Positions 37,151 to 46,050 of a stretch of 49,848 bases of DNA are shown here, one piece after another. How positions within the stretch are numbered: the stretch's first letter is position 1; each line of letters opens with the position of its first letter. The DNA lies in contig QBYD01000007.1 of the NCBI GenBank assembly GCA_003282975.1, positions 1 through 49,848 of the forward strand, read 5' to 3'. Source of the stretch: Pelagibacteraceae bacterium AG-325-C10. GTDB taxonomy: Bacteria > Pseudomonadota > Alphaproteobacteria > Pelagibacterales > Pelagibacteraceae. Under the pieces are notes generated by a model. That model was given only the letters and a program-made list of their open reading frames with translations. It was not told the origin of the DNA and made no database searches. A program made the translations under genes and the position numbers.

Positions 37151-38328
37151 TGTTATTAAATAATACAGCAGATAGATTAGTTTTTAAATTTCTTAATAAC
37201 ATTAATCATGGATATCTTGAGATAACCACATTTTATGGAAAAATTTTAAAGTTTGGAAATTCAAATGAAAAATTACATGCCGATATTTTAATTAAAAAAC
37301 CAGACTTTAATTATAATTTAATTAGAGATGGTAGCATCGGATTCGCAGAAAGTTATATGAGAGGGGAATTTGAAACTTCAAACTTATCAAATTTGATTGA
37401 AGTAACTGCAAGAAATATTGAAGTAATGCATAAATTTTCAGGACTTCTTGATTTTCCAATAATTAATTTTTTTAGAAACAAAATAATTAAAAACACTAAA
37501 AGTCGAAGCAAAGAAAATATTGCTAAACATTATGATTTAGGTAATGATTTTTTCTCTCTTTGGTTAGATGATACACTTACATACTCAAGCGCTATTTTTG
37601 ATGGTAGATCAAAAAATCTTTCTGATGCTCAAAATAACAAATATCAGAAGTTAATTGATTTAATCAAACCAAATAACGGTGATAAAGTATTAGAAATAGG
37701 ATGTGGTTGGGGCGGATTTGCTGAATACTTAGGTAAAAAATATGATGTTAAGCTAGACTGTATCACAATATCAAAAAAGCAATTTGAATATGCAAAAAAA
37801 AGAATTTTTAACTGTGGTTTAAATGAAAAAGTAAATATTGAAATAAAAGATTATAGAGATCTTCAGGGGAAATATAATTCTATTGCTTCAATTGAGATGA
37901 TCGAGGCTGTTGGTCAAAATTATTTAGAGAGTTATTTTAAAACTATAAAAAATAATTTATCTGATGGTGGAAAAGCTGCCATTCAAGCTATTACCATAGA
38001 TGATAAGTTATTTAACAGATACAAAAACAAGCAGGATTTTATTCAAAAATATATTTTTCCTGGGGGTTTTTTACCAAACAAAAATAGCATTAATCGTTAT
38101 GTTTCTGATAATGGGTTAACTATTAATTCGTATATTTCTTATGCTGACCATTATGCAAATACATTGGCCATATGGAGAAATGATTTTTTAAAAAAATGGG
38201 ATTTAATCAAAAACCAAGGTTTTGACTTGACGTTTAAAAGAATGTGGGAATTTTATCTTTCTTATTGTGAAGCTGGATTTAAATCAAAAAATATTGATCT
38301 GATACAATTTTCAATGCAAAGCAAATGA
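37150..38328 (+). CDS. cfa: Cyclopropane-fatty-acyl-phospholipid synthase-like methyltransferase
   Basis: A 392-residue SAM-dependent enzyme of the Cfa family, acting on acyl chains of membrane phospholipid. It shows KENIAKHYDLGNDFFSLWLDDTLTYSSAIF, the SAM-binding loop VLEIGCGWGGFAEYL (180-194), SIEMIEAVG and YIFPGGFLPN. In clusters with the FAD oxidoreductase and DUF1365 the product need not be cyclopropane; methylated or furan fatty acids are alternatives. It overlaps the lipoprotein gene by four bases. Confidence 0.88.
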   Translation: MLLNNTADRLVFKFLNNINHGYLEITTFYGKILKFGNSNEKLHADILIKKPDFNYNLIRDGSIGFAESYMRGEFETSNLSNLIEVTARNIEVMHKFSGLLDFPIINFFRNKIIKNTKSRSKENIAKHYDLGNDFFSLWLDDTLTYSSAIFDGRSKNLSDAQNNKYQKLIDLIKPNNGDKVLEIGCGWGGFAEYLGKKYDVKLDCITISKKQFEYAKKRIFNCGLNEKVNIEIKDYRDLQGKYNSIASIEMIEAVGQNYLESYFKTIKNNLSDGGKAAIQAITIDDKLFNRYKNKQDFIQKYIFPGGFLPNKNSINRYVSDNGLTINSYISYADHYANTLAIWRNDFLKKWDLIKNQGFDLTFKRMWEFYLSYCEAGFKSKNIDLIQFSMQSK

Positions 38329-38894
38329 AAATTACGGAAATAATTATGCGACATATAAAAATTATTAAATCAATTTCATTGATAATTTCATTATTCTTAA
38401 TTACAAGTTGCTCAAATAATAGCGCTATGAAACCAGAGGATTTTAAAAATAAAGAACCAAGATTAATTATAGAGGAATATTTATCTGGAAATGTTAAGGC
38501 TTGGGGTGTTTTACAAAATAGATCAGGAAAAGTTACAAGACAATTTTCTGCAATTTTAAATGGAACTTGGGACGGGAAGCAATTAATTCTAAAAGAAAAA
38601 TTTAATTGGGATGATGGCGAAGTACAAGACAGAGAATGGAAAATAAATAAAATTGATGAGCATAATTACGAGGGGACAGCAGGAGATGTTGTTGGCAAGG
38701 CAAAAGGGTATTCTTATGGATCTGCATTTAAGTTTGAGTATGTATTGTTAGTTCCTGTAAAAGGAAAAGAGATGAAAATTACTTTTGATGACTGGATTTT
38801 TAAACAAGATGATAAAGTTGCAATTAATAGAGCGACTATGACTAAATTTGGTTTCAAGGTAGCGGAATTAACAGTTGTATTTGTAAAAGATTAA
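38325..38894 (+). CDS. DUF3833 family lipoprotein
   Basis: A 189-residue lipoprotein. The signal peptide ends with the lipobox LITSC (cysteine near 29), so it is lipid-anchored. The rest resembles DUF3833: MKPEDFKNKEPRLIIEEYLSG, GxLQNRSGKVTRQF, EKFNWDDGEVQDREW and NYEGTAGDVVGKAKGYSYG. The family is a regular neighbour of the Cfa-like cluster. A second ATG at 38346 would remove seven residues and give a shorter signal peptide; the first is kept because it overlaps the cfa stop in the ATGA manner used elsewhere here. Confidence 0.8.
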   Translation: MKITEIIMRHIKIIKSISLIISLFLITSCSNNSAMKPEDFKNKEPRLIIEEYLSGNVKAWGVLQNRSGKVTRQFSAILNGTWDGKQLILKEKFNWDDGEVQDREWKINKIDEHNYEGTAGDVVGKAKGYSYGSAFKFEYVLLVPVKGKEMKITFDDWIFKQDDKVAINRATMTKFGFKVAELTVVFVKD

Positions 38895-38919
38895 ATTTTT
38901 TCTTTATTGGGTTTTTATA

Positions 38920-38938
38920 GATAACGATAATCATTCTC
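38920..38938. promoter_or_regulatory. Fur-box-like palindrome 1
   Basis: GATAACGATAATCATTCTC agrees with the classic 19-base Fur box at 17 of 19 positions. It lies 76 bases before the ATG of the 58-residue Cys-rich protein and 25 bases after the DUF3833 stop. Confidence 0.6.
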
Positions 38939-38949
38939 AAAAAAAATGT

Positions 38950-38968
38950 GAGATTGATTATCATTCGC
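38950..38968. promoter_or_regulatory. Fur-box-like palindrome 2
   Basis: GAGATTGATTATCATTCGC agrees with the Fur consensus at 14 of 19 positions. Its inner half is the inverse of box 1, so 38926-38939 and 38949-38962 also form a 13/14 inverted repeat. Confidence 0.45.
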
Positions 38969-39014
38969 CAACAATTTTGTTGTTTCTTTATTTAAAAAAA
39001 AATATTGTTAAATC

Positions 39015-39191
39015 ATGGAAACACAAAACTATAGTTGTAAAAAATGTGGACTAACAGTTTCATCTATATGTTCTAAATGCGATAGAGTTGTAGATGTAAA
39101 AGTTCTTGATAACGGTTGTATTGTTCAAAAAACAAAATGTAATGATTGTGCAAGTGTACCTGTTATTAAAGATGTTTGTTCTCAGAGCTAA
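39015..39191 (+). CDS. 58-residue Cys-rich (zinc-ribbon-like) protein
   Basis: A short gene reading METQNYSCKKCG at its start and ending DVCSQS before TAA. It has eight cysteines in 58 residues: C8/C11, C19/C22, C35, C42/C45 and C55. Three CxxC knuckles and no signal peptide suggest a small cytoplasmic metal-binding protein, for zinc, iron or an Fe-S cluster. Two Fur-like boxes lie directly upstream, and a DUF2061 membrane protein follows 37 bases later. No Shine-Dalgarno is visible; the ATG is the first in frame. Codon use matches real genes in the window. Family not recognised with certainty. Confidence 0.72.
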   Translation: METQNYSCKKCGLTVSSICSKCDRVVDVKVLDNGCIVQKTKCNDCASVPVIKDVCSQS

Positions 39192-39228
39192 AAAAGATTA
39201 AAGAAATCTATTTATCCCAGAAGTGAAA

Positions 39229-39474
39229 ATGGAAGTTACCACCGGCATATTCAAAGCAGCCGAAAATATATTTAGAAATAACAAGGGCTCGATATTAAGA
39301 ACTATTATTTATACAATTGGTCATTTTGCTATTGCAATAACTGTTCTTATGTTAGTTGCTGATGTATCTTTTGTTATTGCTTTAACAGATGCAATCATAG
39401 AACCACTTGCAAACTCAATTTGGTATTTCATTTTAGACAAATGGTGGACTAGCAAAAATCTTAATAAAAGTTAA
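39229..39474 (+). CDS. DUF2061 small membrane protein
   Basis: An 81-residue protein with two membrane segments around FAIAITVLMLVADVSFVIALTDAIIEPLANSIWYFILDKWW, matching DUF2061 (SILRTIIYTIGH at the N-terminal side is typical). A GTG two codons upstream (39223) is also in frame, but AGAAG at 39219-39223 is well spaced for the ATG at 39229 and would overlap the GTG. Function unknown. It shares the Fur-box region with the preceding small gene and overlaps the convergent SDR end by four bases. Confidence 0.82.
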   Translation: MEVTTGIFKAAENIFRNNKGSILRTIIYTIGHFAIAITVLMLVADVSFVIALTDAIIEPLANSIWYFILDKWWTSKNLNKS

Positions 39475-40232
39475 TTTTTCTTTTGATATTTTGTAAGTTT
39501 ACTTAGCAAAGTAAAATAAATACTACTAGGTAAGAAGCTCAAAAATTTTAAGATTAAAGTCAGTGTCTTAGGGAAATGAATTTCAAAATTATTTTTGTTA
39601 ATTAAACCATCATAAATTTTATCTGCAGCATAGTCAGCAGTCTTTAAAAATGGCATTTTAAAATCATTTTTATCGGTCATTGGTGTTTGAATAAAACCAG
39701 GTGAAACCAAGCAGACACGGACATTAAATCTTTTAAAATCAAAATATAAACTTTCAGCTAAATTATTTAATGCTGACTTTGAAGGACCATATCCTGTTGA
39801 ATTTGGTAGTCCTCGATAACCTGCTATAGAGGAAACTATTGTAATAATACCTTTTTTTTTGTCTTTAAAATATTTCTCGACAACTTTTATTGTATTAACT
39901 GTTCCAAAGAAATTTACTTTGAAAACATCTTCCATTTGCTGAACATCAATGTCTTTTTCTTTTTTTGGGTTCCATGTTCCAGTTGAAAAAAAACAAATAT
40001 CAATATTTTCAAATTTATTTTTGATTTGATTGAATACCTCTATACATTTAATCTGATCAGTTACATCAAGAGGAAAAGAAGATATATTTTCATAATCATC
40101 CGACAATTCATTTAAAAGTTCCTCACGTCTAGCAGAAACAGCAACATTCCAACCTTTACTTGCAAATTTAATTGCTAAAGCCTTACCTATTCCAGTGCTA
40201 CCGCCTGTGATCCAAATAGTTTTTTTATTCAT
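39471..40232 (-). CDS. Short-chain dehydrogenase/reductase
   Basis: A 253-residue classical SDR. Cofactor motif TGGSTGIGKA (9-18), PLDV near 54, SSIAG with catalytic serine near 134-135, and the active-site Y148-x3-K152 in YGPSKSA. A hydrophobic C terminus (TLILKFLSFLPSSIYFTLLSKL) suggests membrane association, as in SDRs that act on lipids. It is divergent from tspO with only 22 bases between starts. SDR, TspO and the Cfa cluster often share a neighbourhood in photo-oxidative stress loci. Substrate unknown. Confidence 0.87.
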   Translation of the reverse strand: MNKKTIWITGGSTGIGKALAIKFASKGWNVAVSARREELLNELSDDYENISSFPLDVTDQIKCIEVFNQIKNKFENIDICFFSTGTWNPKKEKDIDVQQMEDVFKVNFFGTVNTIKVVEKYFKDKKKGIITIVSSIAGYRGLPNSTGYGPSKSALNNLAESLYFDFKRFNVRVCLVSPGFIQTPMTDKNDFKMPFLKTADYAADKIYDGLINKNNFEIHFPKTLTLILKFLSFLPSSIYFTLLSKLTKYQKKN

Positions 40233-40254
40233 ATTATATTGTTATATTATTATC

Positions 40255-40722
40255 ATGATTAAAAATAAATTTTTAACTTTTATATTATTTTTTTTCATTA
40301 CTTATTCAGCTTCTTTAATTGGCGGATTAGCTACTATTAATTTTAAAGAACCTTGGTATTCACAATTAATTAAACCATCGTTTAATCCACCAGATTGGAT
40401 TTTTGCACCTGTTTGGACAACACTTTATTTAATGATGACAGTGGCGATTTGGTTTTTTTGGCATTCAAAAAAAAGAAACATGAACACTGTTTATATTTAT
40501 TTTATACATTTAATTTTTAATACAACTTGGAGTATAATATTTTTTGTATTTCATAATATCTTTTTAGCATTAATAATATTAATTATATTAATCGTATTGA
40601 TAATAATTCTCATTGTTAAGTTTAAACGTGTCAATCTGTTAAGTACTTATTTAATGATTCCATATTTACTTTGGTGCTGCTATGCATTAATTCTTAATGT
40701 GAACTTATTAATATTAAATTAA
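40255..40722 (+). CDS. tspO: TspO/MBR tryptophan-rich sensory protein
   Basis: A 155-residue TspO with five membrane segments. Hallmarks are GGLATINFKEPWYSQLIKPSFNPPDWIFAPVWTTLYLMM and FIHLIFNTTWSIIFF. The family binds porphyrins and, in Rhodobacter, tunes pigment genes; it also occurs in stress loci. An in-frame ATG at 40195 would add 20 residues that run through the SDR start, so the ATG at 40255 next to the core is chosen. The second half is unusually rich in isoleucine. Next gene after two bases. Confidence 0.9.
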   Translation: MIKNKFLTFILFFFITYSASLIGGLATINFKEPWYSQLIKPSFNPPDWIFAPVWTTLYLMMTVAIWFFWHSKKRNMNTVYIYFIHLIFNTTWSIIFFVFHNIFLALIILIILIVLIIILIVKFKRVNLLSTYLMIPYLLWCCYALILNVNLLILN

Positions 40723-40724
40723 TT

Positions 40725-41828
40725 ATGGATGACGTAGTAATTATCGGTGGTGGAATAATTGGTACAGCTACCGCTTATTTTTTATCAAAAGAGGGCAGAA
40801 AGGTTAAAGTAATAGAGAGAGATCCTACATATAAAACTGCCTCATTTCCTTTATCCCTAGGAGGATTTAGAAGACAATTTTTTCAAAAAGAAAATATTCT
40901 CTTAGGTAAATTTGCAAGGGAATTTATATTTAACATCCCTGAAGTTTTGAAAACAGAGAAAAATCCTAACCCTACAGCTAGTATGGTAACTAATGGTTAT
41001 TTATTAATGTTTGGACCTGAACATGCTGAAGAACAATATCGAGCCCTTGAAAATCATAAAGAGTGTGATGCAGGTACAAAAAATATTAAGGGTTCTGAGT
41101 TATCAAATGTTTTTCCTTACATTAACAGTGATGGAATTGAGACAGCTACTTATACAGATAATCAAAGTGAAGGTTGGATTGATCCATTCATGTTTCATGG
41201 AGCGTTAAAAAGTAAAGCTATAGAGTTAGGAGCTGAATTTATTAAAGGAGAAGTTAAAAGTATCTCAGAAATCAAAGCTAATACCATAATATCTGCCGCT
41301 GGATGTTGGACCAAAAAGTTGCTCGATGATATTCCTGTTGTACCCCAAAAACATACTGTTTTTAGAGTTAAGTGCCCAAAATATATAAAAGAAATGCCTT
41401 TAACTGGTGATTTAACCACTGGAGTTTATTGGAGACCGGAAGGAGGAGAGTATCTTGCAGGATCACCACATTCAGTATTTGATGCAGAAGATTTAGAGCC
41501 AGCTTGGAATGATTTTGAGGAATTAGTTTGGCCAGCATTGGCTAAAAGAATACCAGCATTTGAAGAATTAAAATTAACTGGTGGTTGGGCAGGTTATTAT
41601 GACTGTAATAAACTAGATAATAATGCAGTCGTAGGCAAACATCCTAAATATGACAATGTATATATGGCTTCAGGTTTTACAGGAAGAGGTTTAATGCAAG
41701 CACCTGGAATTGGAAGAGCTTTAACAGAATTAATCACTACTGGCTCATATCAAACAATTGATATAAGCGATTTCGCAGTTGAAAGAGTGCTTGGTAACAG
41801 CGCTAGACCTGAACCTTACGTTTTATAG
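40725..41828 (+). CDS. FAD-dependent oxidoreductase, DAO family (FOXRED1/sarcosine-oxidase-like)
   Basis: A 367-residue flavoprotein with an N-terminal dinucleotide-binding motif VVIIGGGIIGTATAYFL (4-20), FPLSLGGFRRQFF, and a C-terminal GGWAGYYDCNKLDNNAVVG...YMASGFTGRGLMQAPGIGRAL that closes the FAD site. The group oxidises secondary or tertiary amino acids such as sarcosine or dimethylglycine, or acts as FOXRED1-like assembly factors. SAR11 cells degrade methylated amines, and the glycine cleavage genes are nearby, so an N-methylglycine-type substrate is plausible but unproven. Convergent to selO. Confidence 0.83.
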   Translation: MDDVVIIGGGIIGTATAYFLSKEGRKVKVIERDPTYKTASFPLSLGGFRRQFFQKENILLGKFAREFIFNIPEVLKTEKNPNPTASMVTNGYLLMFGPEHAEEQYRALENHKECDAGTKNIKGSELSNVFPYINSDGIETATYTDNQSEGWIDPFMFHGALKSKAIELGAEFIKGEVKSISEIKANTIISAAGCWTKKLLDDIPVVPQKHTVFRVKCPKYIKEMPLTGDLTTGVYWRPEGGEYLAGSPHSVFDAEDLEPAWNDFEELVWPALAKRIPAFEELKLTGGWAGYYDCNKLDNNAVVGKHPKYDNVYMASGFTGRGLMQAPGIGRALTELITTGSYQTIDISDFAVERVLGNSARPEPYVL

Positions 41829-41830
41829 AA

Positions 41831-43276
41831 TTAAGTTCCACAATAAGTTTGATAATTGTTATTTGAAGATGGGGATTGGAATTCATTAATATTTTGTAAA
41901 TTATTGTAAGGGTTTTTTAAAACGGATAGTAAGTTATTCAAATTATCTAAATTATTTTCATTAGCAGTTAATAATGCTTCTTCTACTTTATGGTTTCTTG
42001 GTATTACAATTGGATTATTATTTTTCATAAGTTTTAAAGATTTTTCAATAGAGCCATTATTAATTAAAACTCTATTTTTCCAATTCTTAATCCATGTTAA
42101 AAATTTTTGATCTTTATAGATTTCATTATTAATTGAATCATTATTCATTAAGTAACAAAAGGTATTTGTATAATCTGCTTTATTTTGTTCCATCCAATTC
42201 AGTAGATCTTTAATGATCTTTTTATCACTTTTATCTTCTCCAAAAAAACCAAGTTTGTCTCTCATCATGTTTAACCATTTTTCTTCATATATATTTTGAA
42301 AATTATTAATCGTTTCGCTTGCTATTTTAATTGCTTTATCTTCATTTTTATCAATTAGTGGTATGAGGCATTCAGCAAATCTAGCTAAATTCCATTTAGT
42401 TATTGGTGGTTGGTTTGAAAATGAATATCTTCCAAATCTATCTATTGAACTAAATACTGTTTTTGGATTATAAAGATCCATAAATGCACAAGGACCATAA
42501 TCAATAGTTTCTCCTGAGATAGCCATATTATCTGTATTCATTACGCCATGAATAAAGCCTACCCGCATCCAATTTACAACTAATTGACATTGTTTTTCCA
42601 TTACGAGATTTAAAAGGTCTAATGCTTTATTGTTAGATGTTTGAATTTCTGGATAGTGTCTATTAATTGTATAATTAACTAGAGTATTTAAATCATCTAT
42701 GTTTTGTTTTGCAGCTATATATTGAAAAGTTCCAACACGAATATGGCTAGATGCTACACGAGTTAAAATTGCTCCAGGTAATAAATTTTCTCTAAAAACT
42801 TTTTCTCCTGTACTAATTACAGCTAAACTTCTTGTGGTTGGAATATTTAATGCATGTATAGCCTCGCTAACAATATATTCTCTAAGCATTGGTCCTAACA
42901 CTGCGCGTCCGTCACCACTTCTAGAGAATGATGTTTTTCCAGACCCTTTATATTGGATATCAAAACGTTTGTTTTTATTGACTAAATGCTCACCTAACAG
43001 GACGACTCTTCCATCCCCTAGCATAGTAAAATGTCCAAATTGATGACCTGCATAAGCTTGGGCAATTGTAGAACTTCCTTCAGGCAAAACATTACCTGAA
43101 AAAATTTTTGCCAATTCGTTTTTTGAAATATTAGAAAAATCTAAATTTAATTCCTCAGCAAGTTTTTCATTCAATATTATTAATTCAGGATCCTTAACAG
43201 GTGTTGGTTTAATTATCTCTTTAAAATTATTAGAAAGTTTTGAATAGGTATTATCAAAATGCCAACCAATGGTCAT
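41831..43276 (-). CDS. selO: SelO (YdiU) protein adenylyltransferase
   Basis: A 481-residue SelO pseudokinase, which transfers AMP to Ser/Thr/Tyr of proteins in redox stress. Motifs: QFGHFTMLGDGRVVLLGE, SGKTSFSRSGDGRAVLGPMLREY, and the metal-binding site HGVMNTDNMAISGETIDYGP with D249, N250 and D259. The family's C-terminal redox cysteine is kept at residue 479 in the ending YCGT. It starts five bases after fdsA and so appears to be the last gene of the formate dehydrogenase operon, an unusual position. Confidence 0.93.
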   Translation of the reverse strand: MTIGWHFDNTYSKLSNNFKEIIKPTPVKDPELIILNEKLAEELNLDFSNISKNELAKIFSGNVLPEGSSTIAQAYAGHQFGHFTMLGDGRVVLLGEHLVNKNKRFDIQYKGSGKTSFSRSGDGRAVLGPMLREYIVSEAIHALNIPTTRSLAVISTGEKVFRENLLPGAILTRVASSHIRVGTFQYIAAKQNIDDLNTLVNYTINRHYPEIQTSNNKALDLLNLVMEKQCQLVVNWMRVGFIHGVMNTDNMAISGETIDYGPCAFMDLYNPKTVFSSIDRFGRYSFSNQPPITKWNLARFAECLIPLIDKNEDKAIKIASETINNFQNIYEEKWLNMMRDKLGFFGEDKSDKKIIKDLLNWMEQNKADYTNTFCYLMNNDSINNEIYKDQKFLTWIKNWKNRVLINNGSIEKSLKLMKNNNPIVIPRNHKVEEALLTANENNLDNLNNLLSVLKNPYNNLQNINEFQSPSSNNNYQTYCGT

Positions 43277-43281
43277 TTAAA

Positions 43282-46050
43282 TTAAATTACTTCAGCTTGA
43301 TTTTCTTTAGGTTTTACTTCCGTTTTAAACTGATTTGAAATTTTTTGAACCTCAACTGAAGATACTTTATATTCAGCACACATAGTTTCTTCATCTTTTC
43401 CATGACCTGTAACCATATTAACCATGTGTTCAGGAAAATGAAAAGTTGTAAATACTATTCCTTCTTTAACTTTATCAGTGACCTCAACTTTTAAAGCAAC
43501 TTCACCTCTTCCTGAATATAGTCTTCCAATATCACCTGTATTAAGATCTCTATTTGCTGCATCGTTTGGATGAATGAGCAGAACATCTTCATCAACTATA
43601 TTTATATTTTTTGTTCTTCTAGTCATAGTTGCTGCATTATAATGTTGTAGAACTCTACTAGTCGTTAAAATTAAAGGATAATCTTTTTTATTAGTTTCAA
43701 TTTCTGTTGATTCTTTCCAATCAAAATTTTTAAGTCTTCCTCTTCCTAATTTAAATGTCTCAGTATGTAAAATTTGAGTATCAGTTCCATCTTCTTGAAC
43801 TGGCCATTGTAATCCAAGTTTGCCAAGTCTTTCTCTTGTCACTCCTTTAAAGAAAGGAACCACATCTGCAATTTCCTTTAACATTTTGTCTGCATCATAT
43901 GTGGGTTGATCAAAACCAAGTTTTTGCATCATTTCAGTTACAATTACACCATCTGGTTTTGTGCCTGGTAATGGTGGAACTGCTCTATTTACTCTTTGAA
44001 TTCTTCTTTCTGTATTAGTAAATGTTCCATCTTTTTCTAAGAAGGTTGTCGCTGGAAGCACGACAGTTGCAAGTTTAGCTGTCTCACTCATAAATATTTC
44101 TTGAACAACTAAAAGTTCTAATGAGTTCATTGCTTCAATGACATGTGCACTATTCGGATCTGTTTGCACAATATCTTCTCCTATAATCCACAGACCTTTT
44201 AATTCTTTATCAATTGCAGCTTCAAACATCTGTGGAATTTTTAATCCTGGTTTTGTTGGGTGTGTTACACCATATTTTTCAGTATAAAATTTTTGATTTT
44301 TTTCATCTGCAACTTCAAAGTAACCTGCTCCTTGATGAGGTTGACATCCCATATCGGCAGCTCCTTGAACATTATTTTGCCCTCTAAGTGGATTTACGCC
44401 AACACCTTTTCTTCCAATATTTCCTGTAATCATGGCAAGATCTGCAATTAACATTACTGTTTTTGACCCTTGTTCTTGTTCAGTAACTCCAAGTCCATGG
44501 AATTCCATTGAATTTTTAGCTGTTGCATATGTAATTGCTGCCTCTTTAACTAATTGTTTATTTACACCGGCAACACTAGCTAAATGATCTATATCTTGTC
44601 TTTCTATTTCTCTGATAAAATTATCAAAACCTTCGGTTCTATCTCTTACAAAATCAACGTTATATAGCTTAGATTTTATAATAAAATGTAGCATCATATT
44701 AAGAACTGCAACATTAGTTCCTGGTCTTAGTTTTATGTGGTAATCTGCAAGTTTAGCTAAATCAGTAGTAACTGGATCAAGGACGATTAATTTTTTACCT
44801 TTCATAACTTGCTGTTTAATTTTTGCACCAGTTACTGGGTGAGCATTTGTTGGGTTTGCTCCAATAACTATAAAACAATCAGCATGATAAATATCTTCAG
44901 TAGAATTAGTTGCAGCACCCGTTCCAAATGTTTGTTGCATACCCCATGCTGTAGGCGAATGACAAATACGAGCACAACAATCAACACTGTTAGTTCCAAC
45001 AGCTGCTCTAATCATTTTTTGAAAGATATAGTTTTCTTCATTAGTACATCTTGCTGATGAAATTCCTGCAAATGCATCTGGACCGTTGTCTTTTACAATT
45101 CTGTTCATTTCTGTTTTGATAAAATCATACGCTTCATCCCATGAAGCTTCTTCAAACTTTCCATTTCTTTTTATCAACGGAGTTTTTAATCTGTCAGGAT
45201 GTTCATAAAAACTAAATGCATATCTTCCTTTAATACAAGTATGACCGGCGTTAACTTCTGTTTCTTTAGGTGTATCAATTGCTACAACTTTTTCATCTTT
45301 AATAGATGCCTCTAAATTGCATCCAACACCACAATAAGAACATGTAGTTCTAACTTTTTTATCTACAGCTGCAGATTTAGATTGAAAAACATCAGAGATA
45401 GCATCTGTTGGGCAAGTATGAGCACATGCACCGCAAGAAACACAAGAGGAGTCTCCAAAAGTCATATCATTGTCTGTAGTAATTTTAGACTCAAAACCTC
45501 TACCACTCATTGTTAAAACAAATGATCCTTGTATTTCGTCACATGCTCTAACGCATCTTCCACAATTAATACAATTATCTAAGTTCATTCTCATGTAATC
45601 ATGAGAAGTATCTCTTGGAATTCCTTTATGCTGTTTTGGACTGTTATATCTGTGATCCGAAATACCTAAATCATTAGCAACTGTTTGAAGTTCACAATTA
45701 TTATTCACTTCACAACTATCACATTCCATAGGGTGATCTGTTAAAACTAACTCAACAATATTTTTTCTAAGACTTGTTATTGCTTCGTTAGATGTAAAAA
45801 TATGTTGGTTTTCAGCAACTGGCGTATGACAAGAGGCAACCATTTTTGTAGGACCGTCTTTTTCCAGAGCAACTTCAACTGAACATACACGACAAGCACC
45901 ATAGGGTGCTAAATTTGGATCATCACAAAGAGTTGGAACTTTTTTTTCTCCAACATAGCTTTTAACAAATTTTAATATAGATGTGTGATTAGCACCTATT
46001 TCGTAGGGCTTTCCGTCTATGTAAGCAATTTTTCTTTTTTCAGAACTCAT
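43282..46050 (-). CDS. fdsA: Molybdenum formate dehydrogenase, alpha subunit (FdsA-like)
   Basis: A 922-residue catalytic subunit of a soluble NAD-linked formate dehydrogenase. In order: N-terminal 2Fe-2S domain (C42, C53, C56, C74), His-ligated cluster (H106, C110, C113, C119), two 4Fe-4S ferredoxin sites (C160-C170 and C203-C213), the Mo-protein 4Fe-4S (C237, C240, C244, C272), the catalytic loop DCCARICHSPT with a cysteine (C358/C359) as Mo ligand instead of selenocysteine, and a C-terminal pterin-binding domain. It overlaps fdsB by one base. Reaction: formate to CO2, electrons to NAD through the FdsGB chain. Confidence 0.93.
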   Translation of the reverse strand: MSSEKRKIAYIDGKPYEIGANHTSILKFVKSYVGEKKVPTLCDDPNLAPYGACRVCSVEVALEKDGPTKMVASCHTPVAENQHIFTSNEAITSLRKNIVELVLTDHPMECDSCEVNNNCELQTVANDLGISDHRYNSPKQHKGIPRDTSHDYMRMNLDNCINCGRCVRACDEIQGSFVLTMSGRGFESKITTDNDMTFGDSSCVSCGACAHTCPTDAISDVFQSKSAAVDKKVRTTCSYCGVGCNLEASIKDEKVVAIDTPKETEVNAGHTCIKGRYAFSFYEHPDRLKTPLIKRNGKFEEASWDEAYDFIKTEMNRIVKDNGPDAFAGISSARCTNEENYIFQKMIRAAVGTNSVDCCARICHSPTAWGMQQTFGTGAATNSTEDIYHADCFIVIGANPTNAHPVTGAKIKQQVMKGKKLIVLDPVTTDLAKLADYHIKLRPGTNVAVLNMMLHFIIKSKLYNVDFVRDRTEGFDNFIREIERQDIDHLASVAGVNKQLVKEAAITYATAKNSMEFHGLGVTEQEQGSKTVMLIADLAMITGNIGRKGVGVNPLRGQNNVQGAADMGCQPHQGAGYFEVADEKNQKFYTEKYGVTHPTKPGLKIPQMFEAAIDKELKGLWIIGEDIVQTDPNSAHVIEAMNSLELLVVQEIFMSETAKLATVVLPATTFLEKDGTFTNTERRIQRVNRAVPPLPGTKPDGVIVTEMMQKLGFDQPTYDADKMLKEIADVVPFFKGVTRERLGKLGLQWPVQEDGTDTQILHTETFKLGRGRLKNFDWKESTEIETNKKDYPLILTTSRVLQHYNAATMTRRTKNINIVDEDVLLIHPNDAANRDLNTGDIGRLYSGRGEVALKVEVTDKVKEGIVFTTFHFPEHMVNMVTGHGKDEETMCAEYKVSSVEVQKISNQFKTEVKPKENQAEVI

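Noticed and set aside
38926..38962. Hairpin after DUF3833 as a terminator
   Set aside because: The 13/14 inverted repeat has a nine-base loop and no T-run after it; it is better explained by two opposed Fur-like palindromes.
40195..40254. Longer tspO start
   Set aside because: The added residues lie across the SDR start and are not part of the TspO family; the ATG at 40255 stands directly before the core.
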